Part shown: positions 41,372 through 49,804 of the stretch, piece by piece
How positions within the stretch are numbered: the first letter of the stretch is position 1
Layout: every line of letters begins with the position of its first letter
Origin: Actinomycetota bacterium
GTDB lineage: Bacteria; Actinomycetota; Actinomycetes; S36-B12
Assembly (NCBI GenBank): GCA_003456155.1
Contig: DMPC01000164.1
Location: 1-64,000, forward strand
Reading direction: 5' to 3'
Length of the DNA: 64,000 bases
Made by a program: the position numbers and the translations under genes
The notes under the pieces: model-generated
The model's database searches: none
Told to the model about the DNA's origin: nothing
Seen by the model: only the letters and a program-made list of their open reading frames with translations

Positions 41372-43855
41372 TCAGGCCTTCTTCCGTCGCGTAGCCGCGA
41401 ACAGGACGGTGGAGCCCAGGAGGAGTATGCCCATGAGCCAGTACTGCCATGACTGTCCGAGCTGTAGGAACGTCGTCACAGTCTGGACCTGAACGATGAG
41501 AAAGGCGCCGAAGAATGCACCGATGTACGAACCCCGGCCTCCCATGACTCTGGCTCCACCCAGGACGACAGCGGTGATGCTGGCCAAGGTATACGTGATC
41601 CCCGAAGACGGATCTCCGATGCCCACCTGAGCCATTAGGAGAATGCCGGCCGGGATCACGAGGGCTGACGTGGCGACGTAGGACCAGAACCGGACTCTTC
41701 CGACGCGAACTCCGATACGAGCAGCCGCCTCAGGGTTGGAGCCGATGGCCCGAAGTGCGAGGCCCGCGCGCGATCTTCTCAGGAGCACTTCCAAGCAGAG
41801 CATGCCGACGATCACCACGATGATGGCCACCGGGATTGGCCCGATCGTCGCGCTGATGATGTCGGTGACACGCTCATCGATCGATCCCTCCGGCCGATCT
41901 CGCAGCGTGAGGGAAAGGCCTCTGAGCAGCATGAACATCGCGAGGGTCACGATCACCGCGTTGACATTCAGTCCTTGGATGATTCCGCCATTGATGGCTC
42001 CAACGGCGAGCCCCACGAGAATCACGAGCACGAAGCCGACCGCGATCCAGTAGGAAGCAACGCCTTCAATGATGTAGAACGATCCGACGACGAGCATGAA
42101 GCCGGATAAGGGACCGACGGAGAGGTCGAATCCACCCCCGAGCATTGCCGTCTGCTGGGCCATCGCTACCACCGCGAGAGGCGCGAGAAGCGCCAGAAGG
42201 CCCGTGAAGTTGCGAGCCGTCAGGTAGAACTCGTTCTGGGAGGCAACGTAGGCGCCCAGGGCCACAATGAGGAAGACCAGAACGATTGACGCCGCGTAGT
42301 CACCTCGAAGCCAGGCAGGGATCTGAATCCGTCGACGCGTGGACGCCACCCTCTCGCGCACGGATGTGGATACAAGTGCTGCTGTCGTGATCGCTGTCTC
42401 GCTGATGTCATCGCCCGTGAGCTCACTCACGATTCGTCCCCGCGAAAAAATCACGACACGATCGCACAACCCTGCAAGTTCGAGGTTGTCAGACGACTTC
42501 ACGACCACGGCAGCGCCATCATCGGCTGCCTGACGGATGATGTTGTAGATCTCCACCCTTGCTCCGGCATCGACGCCCTGAGTCGGTTCGTCAGCGATGA
42601 TGACCGACTTCTGAGCGGATGTGCGCCCCATGAGAATCTTCTGCTGATTCCCACCCGAGAGCGATGAGACCGCGGTGGTCAGACTCGGGGTCTTGATGGC
42701 GAAGCGATCAACGGCCGTAGACGCCACGGTCCGCACTTGTCCTGCCCGCACAACTCCACCCGTGGCAGTAGCGGAGATGTCTCCGAGAGCGAGGTTGTCG
42801 GCCACGCTGAGGGGCATGAAGACACCCTCGGCATGACGATCAGCAGGAATGAAGGCGAGCCCTGCCGATGCCAAGGCTGCTGCCGATCCACTGCGAACGG
42901 CATGGTCATTCACCCGAAGGCTTCCAGAGGACTCGCGAAGACCGCAGAGGGCCCTCAGGAATTCGTCCTGCCCCTCACCCTGCACGCCGGCAATGCCGAC
43001 AACCTCTCCGCTCCTCGCATGGAAGTCAACCGATCCGAAGCCCTCTCCACGGAAGTTCTTTACCTCGATCCCACCCCCTGTTATCGACGACTCATCGGCC
43101 TTCCGCGGGAAGACAGCATCAAGTTCCCGGCCGATAACCAGCGAGATGATCTGGTGCTCATCAACATCATCAGCTTGGAAGGTGCCTCGAACCTTGCCGT
43201 CTCGCAGCACGGTGATGCGATCGGCGATCGCCTTCACTTCATGGATGCGGTGCGAGATGTAGACGACGGATCCGCCAGCTGAGACGAGTTCACGTACCTT
43301 GGCAAAGAGACGCTCGGACTCCTCCAGATTGAGGTGCTCCGTTGGCTCATCCAGAATGAGAACGAGCGGCGCGGCAGCCAGCGCCCGGGTCATCTCGACG
43401 ATCTGCTTCTGCTCGACAGTGAGATCCTCGACACGGGATGACGGATCCACGTTGAGTTCCCAGGGGTCGAGGCATTCCCGCGCCCATGCGCGGGCTCGCT
43501 TGGCGCTGGAGATCCAGCGCGTGCCCCGTGAGAGCTCCATGTTCTCCAGGACCGTCAACTGCGGGAGCAGGGCTGGAGTCTGGCGAACGATGGCAAGCCC
43601 ATATGCCTGCGCCAGCATCGGATCAGCCGTCTCCAGCGTGTGTCCACAGATGACAACGGACCCTGTGTCTGGGGTGAGCGCCCCTGAAGCCACCGCCATC
43701 AGCGTGGACTTCCCGGCACCGTTCTCGCCTACCAGGGCGTGAACCTCGCCCCTGCGCACTTCGAGTGACACGTCGGACAGAGCGCGAACGCCCGGGAACG
43801 ACTTCGATACACCCTCAAGCGACAGGAGGAGCTCCCCAGACACAGGATCCGTCAT
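41372..43855 (-). CDS. Fused RbsA-RbsC-type ABC transporter (importer B)
   Basis: 827 residues, same architecture as importer A. ATPase domain 1 has VGENGAGKST and LILDEPTEHLN with an unusual signature (LTVEQKQ). Domain 2 has a degenerate P-loop (GIAGVQGEGQDE) but SSLSGGNQQK and ADEPTQGVD. From about residue 520 a permease domain follows with GGFDLSVGP. By eye it is clearly diverged from importer A, so the two are not a recent duplication. Together with the binding lipoprotein and second permease it forms a complete importer for an unknown small solute. Confidence 0.9.
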   Translation of the reverse strand: MTDPVSGELLLSLEGVSKSFPGVRALSDVSLEVRRGEVHALVGENGAGKSTLMAVASGALTPDTGSVVICGHTLETADPMLAQAYGLAIVRQTPALLPQLTVLENMELSRGTRWISSAKRARAWARECLDPWELNVDPSSRVEDLTVEQKQIVEMTRALAAAPLVLILDEPTEHLNLEESERLFAKVRELVSAGGSVVYISHRIHEVKAIADRITVLRDGKVRGTFQADDVDEHQIISLVIGRELDAVFPRKADESSITGGGIEVKNFRGEGFGSVDFHARSGEVVGIAGVQGEGQDEFLRALCGLRESSGSLRVNDHAVRSGSAAALASAGLAFIPADRHAEGVFMPLSVADNLALGDISATATGGVVRAGQVRTVASTAVDRFAIKTPSLTTAVSSLSGGNQQKILMGRTSAQKSVIIADEPTQGVDAGARVEIYNIIRQAADDGAAVVVKSSDNLELAGLCDRVVIFSRGRIVSELTGDDISETAITTAALVSTSVRERVASTRRRIQIPAWLRGDYAASIVLVFLIVALGAYVASQNEFYLTARNFTGLLALLAPLAVVAMAQQTAMLGGGFDLSVGPLSGFMLVVGSFYIIEGVASYWIAVGFVLVILVGLAVGAINGGIIQGLNVNAVIVTLAMFMLLRGLSLTLRDRPEGSIDERVTDIISATIGPIPVAIIVVIVGMLCLEVLLRRSRAGLALRAIGSNPEAAARIGVRVGRVRFWSYVATSALVIPAGILLMAQVGIGDPSSGITYTLASITAVVLGGARVMGGRGSYIGAFFGAFLIVQVQTVTTFLQLGQSWQYWLMGILLLGSTVLFAATRRKKA

Positions 43856-43885
43856 CTCATACTTCCCTTCGTTTGCGCGGATCCC

Positions 43886-45112
43886 CTACTGGAACAGCAC
43901 CGTCAGCTGTTCTGGGGTGAGCTGCGACGAGAGGATGGCGTCCGGAGGAAGGTCCTTGTTGCAGACCGGTGCCGGGGCATCCTGCTCCGTGGAGTCCTCG
44001 CTCAGGGGAAGGCTGATGATGGAGGGCTCAGGGTTGTCGATTCCCTGGAACTCCGCGACAGCGCGGCGAAGAGCCAAGCGAGAGATCCACGTCCGCGAGG
44101 AGATCGTCGCGATCTGGTAGTCGGGATTATCCGGACCCTTGTTCTCGTACCAGAGGCAGGCGAACTCGTTGGAGTCATTAGCCGACCACGGTGGGATCGG
44201 CTTCCCCGCTGCCTGGAAGGCTCGGATGCCACCCACTGATCCGCCGCCGTAGTCAGACACGATTCCGTCGATCTCGCCGTACTTCGTGATGAGACCGGCC
44301 ACCACCTTTTGAGTCTCGCCCGGCTCCCAGTTGGTCACCGCGAACCCTTCATCCCGGTTGAGGAGCGTCACACCCGGGTTGGCCTCCACCGCCTCAAGGA
44401 CGCCGTCGAAGACGGCCTGGGAGTATCCGTTGCCGGCTGTACCACCGAGCATGACGAGATTGCCTTCCCCGCCCATCTGCTTGATGGTCCACTCGGCGAG
44501 GGACTTCCCGTAGGCCTTGACGTCCTCTGCCACGAAGCCTGCGTAGTCCTCACCGGGCGTGCCTCCGGGACCGGCCACGTAGGGCACTACCGCGACGCCC
44601 GCCTCGGTCGCCGCCTTGACTGCAGGCAGGAGCGCCTCGGAGGCATCAGCGAACGTGATGATCACATTGGCGCCCTGAGCCACGAGGCCGTTCATGTCCG
44701 CGATGGCCTTCTGGGGATCAGCCTGACCGTCCGTGTAGAGCACCTTTGTGATGTTGGGGCACTTCGCTGCTTCGTCCTCAAACTCCGCGCGTGTGATCTT
44801 CCGCCAGGAGTTGCCTCCGAAGCCATCGGCAAGCGCCACGACCATCTCCTTGTCACCGCACAGGGAGGTGATGTCGGGGAGAAGGTCGGCCGTTGTGCCC
44901 GTCGTGGGCCCGGCCGCTGCAGCCTCCTCTGCGGGAGCCTCCTCTGCCGGGGCCTCCTCTGCGGGAGCCTCCTCCGCAGGAGCCTCCTCTGCCGGAGCCG
45001 CCGCCTCGGAGGACGCGCCGCCCTCGGAGTCTGCACTCGGTGTGGCGCAACTCGCGACGAGCAGTGCGCCAGCCGCGAGTGCCACCACCATTCCCTTCGT
45101 ACTTGTCCTCAC
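43886..45112 (-). CDS. Ribose-class ABC transporter substrate-binding lipoprotein (importer B)
   Basis: 408 residues. Signal region with lipobox LLVASCATP, lipidated Cys22. Residues of about 37-67 form a linker of five EEAPA units. The binding domain begins near VALADGFGGNSWRK, a common opening of RbsB-like proteins, and contains DGIVSDYGGGSVGGIRAF. It provides substrate recognition for the fused transporter encoded 30 bases downstream. Confidence 0.9.
   Translation of the reverse strand: MRTSTKGMVVALAAGALLVASCATPSADSEGGASSEAAAPAEEAPAEEAPAEEAPAEEAPAEEAAAAGPTTGTTADLLPDITSLCGDKEMVVALADGFGGNSWRKITRAEFEDEAAKCPNITKVLYTDGQADPQKAIADMNGLVAQGANVIITFADASEALLPAVKAATEAGVAVVPYVAGPGGTPGEDYAGFVAEDVKAYGKSLAEWTIKQMGGEGNLVMLGGTAGNGYSQAVFDGVLEAVEANPGVTLLNRDEGFAVTNWEPGETQKVVAGLITKYGEIDGIVSDYGGGSVGGIRAFQAAGKPIPPWSANDSNEFACLWYENKGPDNPDYQIATISSRTWISRLALRRAVAEFQGIDNPEPSIISLPLSEDSTEQDAPAPVCNKDLPPDAILSSQLTPEQLTVLFQ
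44911..45004 (-). repeat. In-frame 15-base tandem repeat coding the EEAPA linker
   Basis: Five near-identical GGAGCCTCCTCTGCC-type units encode the Ala/Glu/Pro spacer after the lipobox. Similar linkers are in the binding proteins at 21738-23093 and 56091-57245. Confidence 0.8.
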
Positions 45113-45199
45113 TGGTACCTCCTGATAGTGCCCGGGTCGGAAGCCCGTCCCTCGGCGGTTGATGGTTCAGCCGTGCTCCCCCATGGGGCCACGGACGAT

Positions 45200-45919
45200 C
45201 TACTGAGCGAGGTAGCCACCGTCGATGACCAGCTCTGAGCCCGTGACGAACTTGGCCTCGTCAGATGCGAGGTACAAGCAGCCATAGGCGATCTCAACGG
45301 GGAGGCCTGCCCGCTTCATGGGCGTGGCGCTTACGACCCAGGCATTGATGTCAGGATCCTGCGACTGCGTCAGAGGCGTGTCGATGAAGCCGGGATGCAC
45401 GGAGTTGCAGCGGATTCCCTGCTCCGCGAACGTGATCGCCACATTCTTGGACATGTTGCGAACTGCACCCTTGGTGGCGTGGTACGCGTGGGCTCCAGCG
45501 ACAGCGACGTTGCCCCATATGGACGAGATGTTGATGATGGAGCCGCCACCCTGGTTGAGCATGTGCGGAATCACGGCCTTCATCCCCAGCCAGGTTCCGG
45601 TCTGGTTCACGGCCACAACCCGGTCCCACCCCTCCTGGGTGAGCTCGTGTACAGGTTCATAGACGATGATCCCGGCATTGTTGACGAGCACGTCGACAGC
45701 GCCGAAGCGATCGACTGTCGACTCGACGACCCGACTCCAGGCAGCTGGATCGGAGACCTCAAGTTCCTCGAAGTGAACAGGACCCCGGTAGGGGTCCCTC
45801 TGCTGGGGACCAGTGGCGACCACCGTCGCCCCATGGTCAGCGAACAACTGGGCGACGGCGTAGCCGATGCCGCGGGCCGCACCGGTCACGATCGCGACTT
45901 TGCCCTCCAGACGACTCAT
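45200..45919 (-). CDS. SDR family oxidoreductase, first gene of importer operon B
   Basis: 239 residues. TGAARGIGYA, NNAGIIVYEP and the catalytic YHATK are present; WAYIL-type membrane segments are absent, so it is soluble. GAAGGG lies seven bases before the ATG at 45919, which is preferred over the ATG at 45925. The binding protein of importer B starts 87 bases downstream. Co-expression suggests it acts early on the imported compound, for example oxidising a hydroxyl group. Confidence 0.85.
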   Translation of the reverse strand: MSRLEGKVAIVTGAARGIGYAVAQLFADHGATVVATGPQQRDPYRGPVHFEELEVSDPAAWSRVVESTVDRFGAVDVLVNNAGIIVYEPVHELTQEGWDRVVAVNQTGTWLGMKAVIPHMLNQGGGSIINISSIWGNVAVAGAHAYHATKGAVRNMSKNVAITFAEQGIRCNSVHPGFIDTPLTQSQDPDINAWVVSATPMKRAGLPVEIAYGCLYLASDEAKFVTGSELVIDGGYLAQ

Positions 45920-46011
45920 GCTCATCCCTTCGCATCAGACTCGGGGTCCATGACCCGTCGTGCACGTGGGGCAAGAATGCTTCGGTTTGCCTTCGACCAC
46001 GGTTCGCACTT

Positions 46012-46051
46012 TGAGACGTCCGGAACGTAGGTCGTTCTCAGCCTGAGACGT
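46012..46051 (+). promoter_or_regulatory. Tandem TGAGACGT elements upstream of importer operon B
   Basis: Two copies of TGAGACGT start 32 bases apart (46012 and 46044), about three helical turns, each followed by a related C/T-rich GG-AACG sequence. The second copy is also the right arm of TCTCA-GCC-TGAGA. The pair lies 93-132 bases upstream of the operon B SDR and downstream of the regulator B gene, a natural binding place for that regulator. Confidence 0.5.
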
Positions 46052-46103
46052 TCTGGTAACGAACTGGTCACGGGCCTGGGCCGTGGTGCCGGCAGGCTGG
46101 GCT

Positions 46104-46130
46104 CCCCCACCCTCGGGAGGCCGATGGGGG
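46104..46130 (-). terminator. Stem-loop downstream of the regulator B gene
   Basis: CCCCCA and TGGGGG form an outer stem enclosing CCTC-GG-GAGG. It lies 24 bases beyond the regulator stop and before operon B. There is no T-run, so termination strength is uncertain. Confidence 0.4.
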
Positions 46131-46153
46131 CGTGACCTACTGCTCGGGGAGGT

Positions 46154-47956
46154 TCAGGACAAACGGTAGGTCTTGATCTTGCGGTAGAGCGTTGCGCGCG
46201 AGACACCCAGTTCCTCGGCAGCCGTGCTCTTGTTCCCGTGGCATCGGGCGAGGGCGTTCACGATCGCCTGTCGCTCCAGGCGCTCGATTTCGCCAAGCTT
46301 CCTGCGATCGATGAGTCGCATATCCGTCGGGAGATCACCGACACCGGTGGTGCCGTGCGGATCCGCAGTCCTCGTCATCTGCACAAAACGCTTCAATTGC
46401 TTGAGATTGCCCGGCCAGGCATATGAACGCAGGGTCTGCATCGCATCTGGGGTCAACTGCAGGGGGCTTACTCCCAGTTGCTCCGCAAAGCGATACAGGA
46501 GACAGGCGAGGTCTCCGGTCCGGTCCTGCACGCGGGGCAGGGTGATGATGTGGGCAGCGAGGAGATCCTGAAGGGCTTGATTGATCTCGACGACATCGGG
46601 GTCACCCGCGAGGGTCGACAGAATCTGACGACCCTCGATGCGACTCGCTTCTTCGATCAGGGTCGCCAGAATCTCAGCAGCATGCTCACCCAGGGCATTC
46701 ACGTGCTCTACGAGAATGGTTCCTGGTTCACGCAGGTACTCCCGCGCATGGGCCAACCACCGACGCGTGCCCGAGATGTCCGCTAGGTCAGCGTTGAGGA
46801 CGATCAGGGGTGTTGACGGGTGGGTGCACTCGTGCAGCGCTCGGGCGAACTCGGCCTTGCCCGAGCCTCTTTCCCCAGCGATGAGGACGGGAGCCTGCAC
46901 ATCCACCGCGTTCAGTACCGGATCAAGAAGTGTGTCCCACACACTGTCGTGAGCGCACACGCGATCACGCAGCTCGACGAGCAGCTCCGACCGTGAGTCT
47001 GTCGGGGCATTGTGGTCGTCAGGATCCTCGGCCAGGACAAGCCTGACGAGGGTGCCCACTTCAAGTTCCTCATCATTCACCGACCTGACCGTCGCAAATG
47101 CATGGCGACCACCGGGGAGCTCAACGGCGTCACCGGAAGACGTCTTGCCCCCTTCTCTTTGAGCGAGGCTCCACAGAATCTCTGGGTCTGCCTCACCAAG
47201 CAGATCCGCACCCTGGGCATTGGCAATGACGTAATTGTCGCCGAACATCAACGTGGGATGACGGGAGTTTCGCGTCGCCGCGCGGAACTCATGGAATGCC
47301 CGCTTGTCCTGGCGCTCACTGGCACTGGTGATTCGCTCAGCGACCTGCGCTGACGTCGTCGCCACGAACGGAAGCATGAGGGGACTTGAGTCCTTCACCC
47401 GGCAGACGAAGGTCAGCACCCCCTCAAGCCGCCCGGTGCGGGGATGAACGATCGGCGCCCCGTAGCACGCATAGTCCACAAAGAGATCCGCGTAGTGCTC
47501 GGGCCCGATGACGGCATAGGGACGCAGTTCCTCGATGACGCTCCCCAGACCATTGGTGCCGATGACCTCTTCGCTCAGGGAGAAGCCAGGGGCCGAGTTG
47601 GTCCGATCCATGAGCCGTGTCAGGGCCTTTTGGCCGACCCACCTTCCGATGATGATGCCGTCGCGGTCAGCAAGCAGGAGAGCTGTGGACATGTCCGCCA
47701 GATGGCGTGACATGTCATCGAGAATCGGCTGAGCGGCGTGGAGCAACTTCGTCCGTGACCCGATGGACGACTTGAGGGGCAGTTCGCGCCGGCTTGGGTC
47801 TACGCCGAACTGGGCGCTGCGCAGCCAACTCGTCGCGATGACGCTGCGGACGGCCTCGGAGCCCCCCTCGAGGAGCCGCTCGTGGTCCCCGCTGAGAAAG
47901 CGATCACGCGCCCTGGCGGTCTGACGCAGGCCATCGGCATTGATAGCCGTGCTCAT
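46154..47956 (-). CDS. GAF-domain, Fis-type HTH transcriptional regulator (AcoR-like) lacking GAFTGA (regulator B)
   Basis: 600 residues with the same layout as regulator A: GAF-like region (SEEVIGTNGLGSV), degenerate AAA+ with Walker A GERGSGKA where the usual T/S is Ala, no GAFTGA, and a C-terminal HTH GNKSTAAEELGVSRATLYRKI. The Walker B region (TILVEHVNAL) lacks Asp-Glu. ATP hydrolysis is doubtful. The ATG at 47956 follows GGAGAGGGGG. It is placed directly upstream of operon B in the same direction and is its likely controller. Confidence 0.87.
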   Translation of the reverse strand: MSTAINADGLRQTARARDRFLSGDHERLLEGGSEAVRSVIATSWLRSAQFGVDPSRRELPLKSSIGSRTKLLHAAQPILDDMSRHLADMSTALLLADRDGIIIGRWVGQKALTRLMDRTNSAPGFSLSEEVIGTNGLGSVIEELRPYAVIGPEHYADLFVDYACYGAPIVHPRTGRLEGVLTFVCRVKDSSPLMLPFVATTSAQVAERITSASERQDKRAFHEFRAATRNSRHPTLMFGDNYVIANAQGADLLGEADPEILWSLAQREGGKTSSGDAVELPGGRHAFATVRSVNDEELEVGTLVRLVLAEDPDDHNAPTDSRSELLVELRDRVCAHDSVWDTLLDPVLNAVDVQAPVLIAGERGSGKAEFARALHECTHPSTPLIVLNADLADISGTRRWLAHAREYLREPGTILVEHVNALGEHAAEILATLIEEASRIEGRQILSTLAGDPDVVEINQALQDLLAAHIITLPRVQDRTGDLACLLYRFAEQLGVSPLQLTPDAMQTLRSYAWPGNLKQLKRFVQMTRTADPHGTTGVGDLPTDMRLIDRRKLGEIERLERQAIVNALARCHGNKSTAAEELGVSRATLYRKIKTYRLS

Positions 47957-48147
47957 CGTCGCCCCCTCTCCGGAGGGTCGTGCACCGGCTTCCACGTCCC
48001 TCTGGGCCGTGGTGAGTTCCTCTTCTGGGTGGCTGACCGGGGCACATCACCGCCTTGGGGATCATCCTCGGGGCAGAGTCCACCCCGGGCGCTGTCTCAT
48101 CTCAGGACAGGGTCTGGATGGTCGTCCCCGACTCGGCACCGGCCGGG

Positions 48148-48163
48148 GGGCGCACAGGCGCCC
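48148..48163. terminator. Short GC hairpin between regulator B and the small membrane protein gene
   Basis: GGGCGC-ACAG-GCGCCC in the 277-base region upstream of regulator B and downstream of the 83-residue gene, followed by TT only. It is a possible weak terminator for the small gene. Nothing else recognisable lies in this gap apart from the RBS of regulator B. Confidence 0.3.
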
Positions 48164-48233
48164 TTCCCGGATTTACCCAGGGAGGACTCCACTCCCGCAT
48201 CCCTTGAACGAGGACATCCAGCAGGCTCACCGT

Positions 48234-48485
48234 CTACTCGTCTCGCCGGCGTGCCCTCCATACGAGGACGACAGCGACAGCGGCAACAGCCACGCCCACG
48301 ACAGAAATGACGACTGGTGCCATCCTTCGCGAGGTCTCGATAGCGTGCTCCGCACGCACCAGGGCCTCATCCGTGACCCCGAGGACGGCATCGGTGCGAT
48401 CGAGGGCCTCTCGAACCCGGCCCAACTCGTGGCGCAGGTCCGTGACGTGCCCGTGCCCGTTCTCCATGACCTCAAGGATCGCCAT
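48234..48485 (-). CDS. Small hypothetical membrane protein with N-terminal helix and C-terminal transmembrane segment
   Basis: 83 residues. Residues of about 8-50 are charged and heptad-like (DLRHELGRVREALDRTD), suggesting a coiled coil. Residues 56-77 form one transmembrane helix, followed by RARRRDE. GGAGG lies seven bases before the ATG, which supports a real gene. It sits between regulator B and add at the right edge of the catabolic block. I do not recognise a function. Confidence 0.65.
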   Translation of the reverse strand: MAILEVMENGHGHVTDLRHELGRVREALDRTDAVLGVTDEALVRAEHAIETSRRMAPVVISVVGVAVAAVAVVLVWRARRRDE

Positions 48486-48537
48486 GTCGTGCCTCCGATC
48501 GTTCGCCGTGACGCCCAGTGACCGTTCGCGATGGCGG

Positions 48538-49662
48538 TTAGCTGGCCAGTCGGTCGGCCAGCTCGCTGCGAAGTTCAGCGTACCCCGGCTTGATCCGGTG
48601 ATTGATCAGTTCAAGTCGTTCCTCGAAGGGCAGGAATGCGCTCTTCATGGCGTTGATCGTGAACCACTGCAGGTCGTCCAGTCCGTAGCCGAAAGCCTCG
48701 CTCAGCAGCTGCATCTCCCTGGTCATCGAGGTCCCGGACATGAGTCGGTTGTCGGTGTTGACCGTGACGCGGAAGCCAAGCCGGCGCAGCAGTCCGATGG
48801 GATGCTCGCCAATGCTCGCCGCAGCGCCTGTCTGGACGTTGGATGACGGGCACATCTCCAGGGGTATGCGGCGATCACGCACGTACGACGCTAGTCGGCC
48901 GAGCTTGGCATGCCCGTCGGCATCGATCTCGATGTCGTCGACGATACGAACACCGTGGCCGAGCCGATCCGCGCCGCACCACTGGATCGCCTCCCAGATG
49001 CTGGGGAGCCCGAAGGCCTCCCCCGCGTGGATAGTGAAGTGAGCGTTCTCCTTGCGCAGATACTCGAACGCGTCAAGGTGACGCGTCGGCGGGAATCCCG
49101 CCTCGGCGCCCGCGATGTCGAAGCCCACGACTCCCTCATCCCGGAACTCAACAGCCAGCTCAGCGATCTGGCGGGAGTGCGTGGCGGTGCGCATGGCCGT
49201 CAGGAGGGCGCCGATGCGGATCGGGTGCCCCTGCGCAGCGGCGCGGGCCTGACCCTCCTCGAACCCGACCAGCACCTCACGAACGACCTGGCGCTCAGTC
49301 AGCCCGCGCTGGAGATGCAGCTCAGGGGCGAAGCGAACCTCCGCGTACACCACGCCATCAGCCGCCAGATCCTCCGCGCACTCCCGGGACACCCGACGCA
49401 GCGCCTCGGGAGTCTGGGTGACCCCTACCGTGTGGCGGAAGGTCTCCAGGTACCGCTCCAGGGAGCCCGAGAATGCTGCCTCGGCGAACCAGCTCCCGAG
49501 GGACTCGGCGTCGTGCGCGGGCAGGTCGGCGTACCCGCTCTCGGCAGCCAGATCCAGGATCGTCTGGGGCCGGAGACCACCATCGAGGTGATCGTGCAGC
49601 AGCACCTTGGGTGCGCGGGCGATGAGGTCCTCAGGTACGGGGGCGACGCGTCCGGCTTCCAC
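48538..49662 (-). CDS. add: Adenosine deaminase
   Basis: 374 residues. It converts adenosine and deoxyadenosine to inosine forms, feeding PNP. Zinc ligands H23 and H25 in HDHLDGG, TIHAGE with the third His and the region [13 protein letters not shown] that I associate with mycobacterial-type Add are visible. The GTG start has no SD but lies six bases after TAGGTT, a leaderless arrangement. In mycobacteria add is near deoD-pmmB and cdd; here about 44 kb of catabolic genes separate it from deoC. Confidence 0.93.
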   Translation of the reverse strand: MEAGRVAPVPEDLIARAPKVLLHDHLDGGLRPQTILDLAAESGYADLPAHDAESLGSWFAEAAFSGSLERYLETFRHTVGVTQTPEALRRVSRECAEDLAADGVVYAEVRFAPELHLQRGLTERQVVREVLVGFEEGQARAAAQGHPIRIGALLTAMRTATHSRQIAELAVEFRDEGVVGFDIAGAEAGFPPTRHLDAFEYLRKENAHFTIHAGEAFGLPSIWEAIQWCGADRLGHGVRIVDDIEIDADGHAKLGRLASYVRDRRIPLEMCPSSNVQTGAAASIGEHPIGLLRRLGFRVTVNTDNRLMSGTSMTREMQLLSEAFGYGLDDLQWFTINAMKSAFLPFEERLELINHRIKPGYAELRSELADRLAS

Positions 49663-49668
49663 GCACCG

Positions 49669-49674
49669 AACCTA
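49669..49674 (-). promoter_or_regulatory. Candidate -10 element of a leaderless add promoter
   Basis: TAGGTT on the minus strand, six bases before the GTG at 49662, with no SD. Confidence 0.45.
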
Positions 49675-49792
49675 GCCCATCACCTCTCACCGCCGAGAAG
49701 CAGCGAGTGGTCGCGTAGGAGGTGATTCCCTCGGCGTGTCGCGACCCCTGGCTGCCTCTCGGCGGACGCGGGGTGAGAACGGGATGGCACGC

Positions 49793-49798
49793 TACAGT
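49793..49798 (+). promoter_or_regulatory. Candidate -10 element of a leaderless promoter for the EamA transporter
   Basis: TACAGT followed by exactly six bases and GTG at 49805. This decides the start, since the earlier ATG at 49784 has no SD and would place the -10 inside the gene. Confidence 0.45.
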
Positions 49799-49804
49799 CC
49801 GGCG

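Noticed and set aside
47882..48521. Plus-strand open frames across the start of regulator B and the small membrane gene
   Set aside because: They overlap a supported regulator start and a gene with good SD, are Pro/Arg/Ser-rich and lack any domain.
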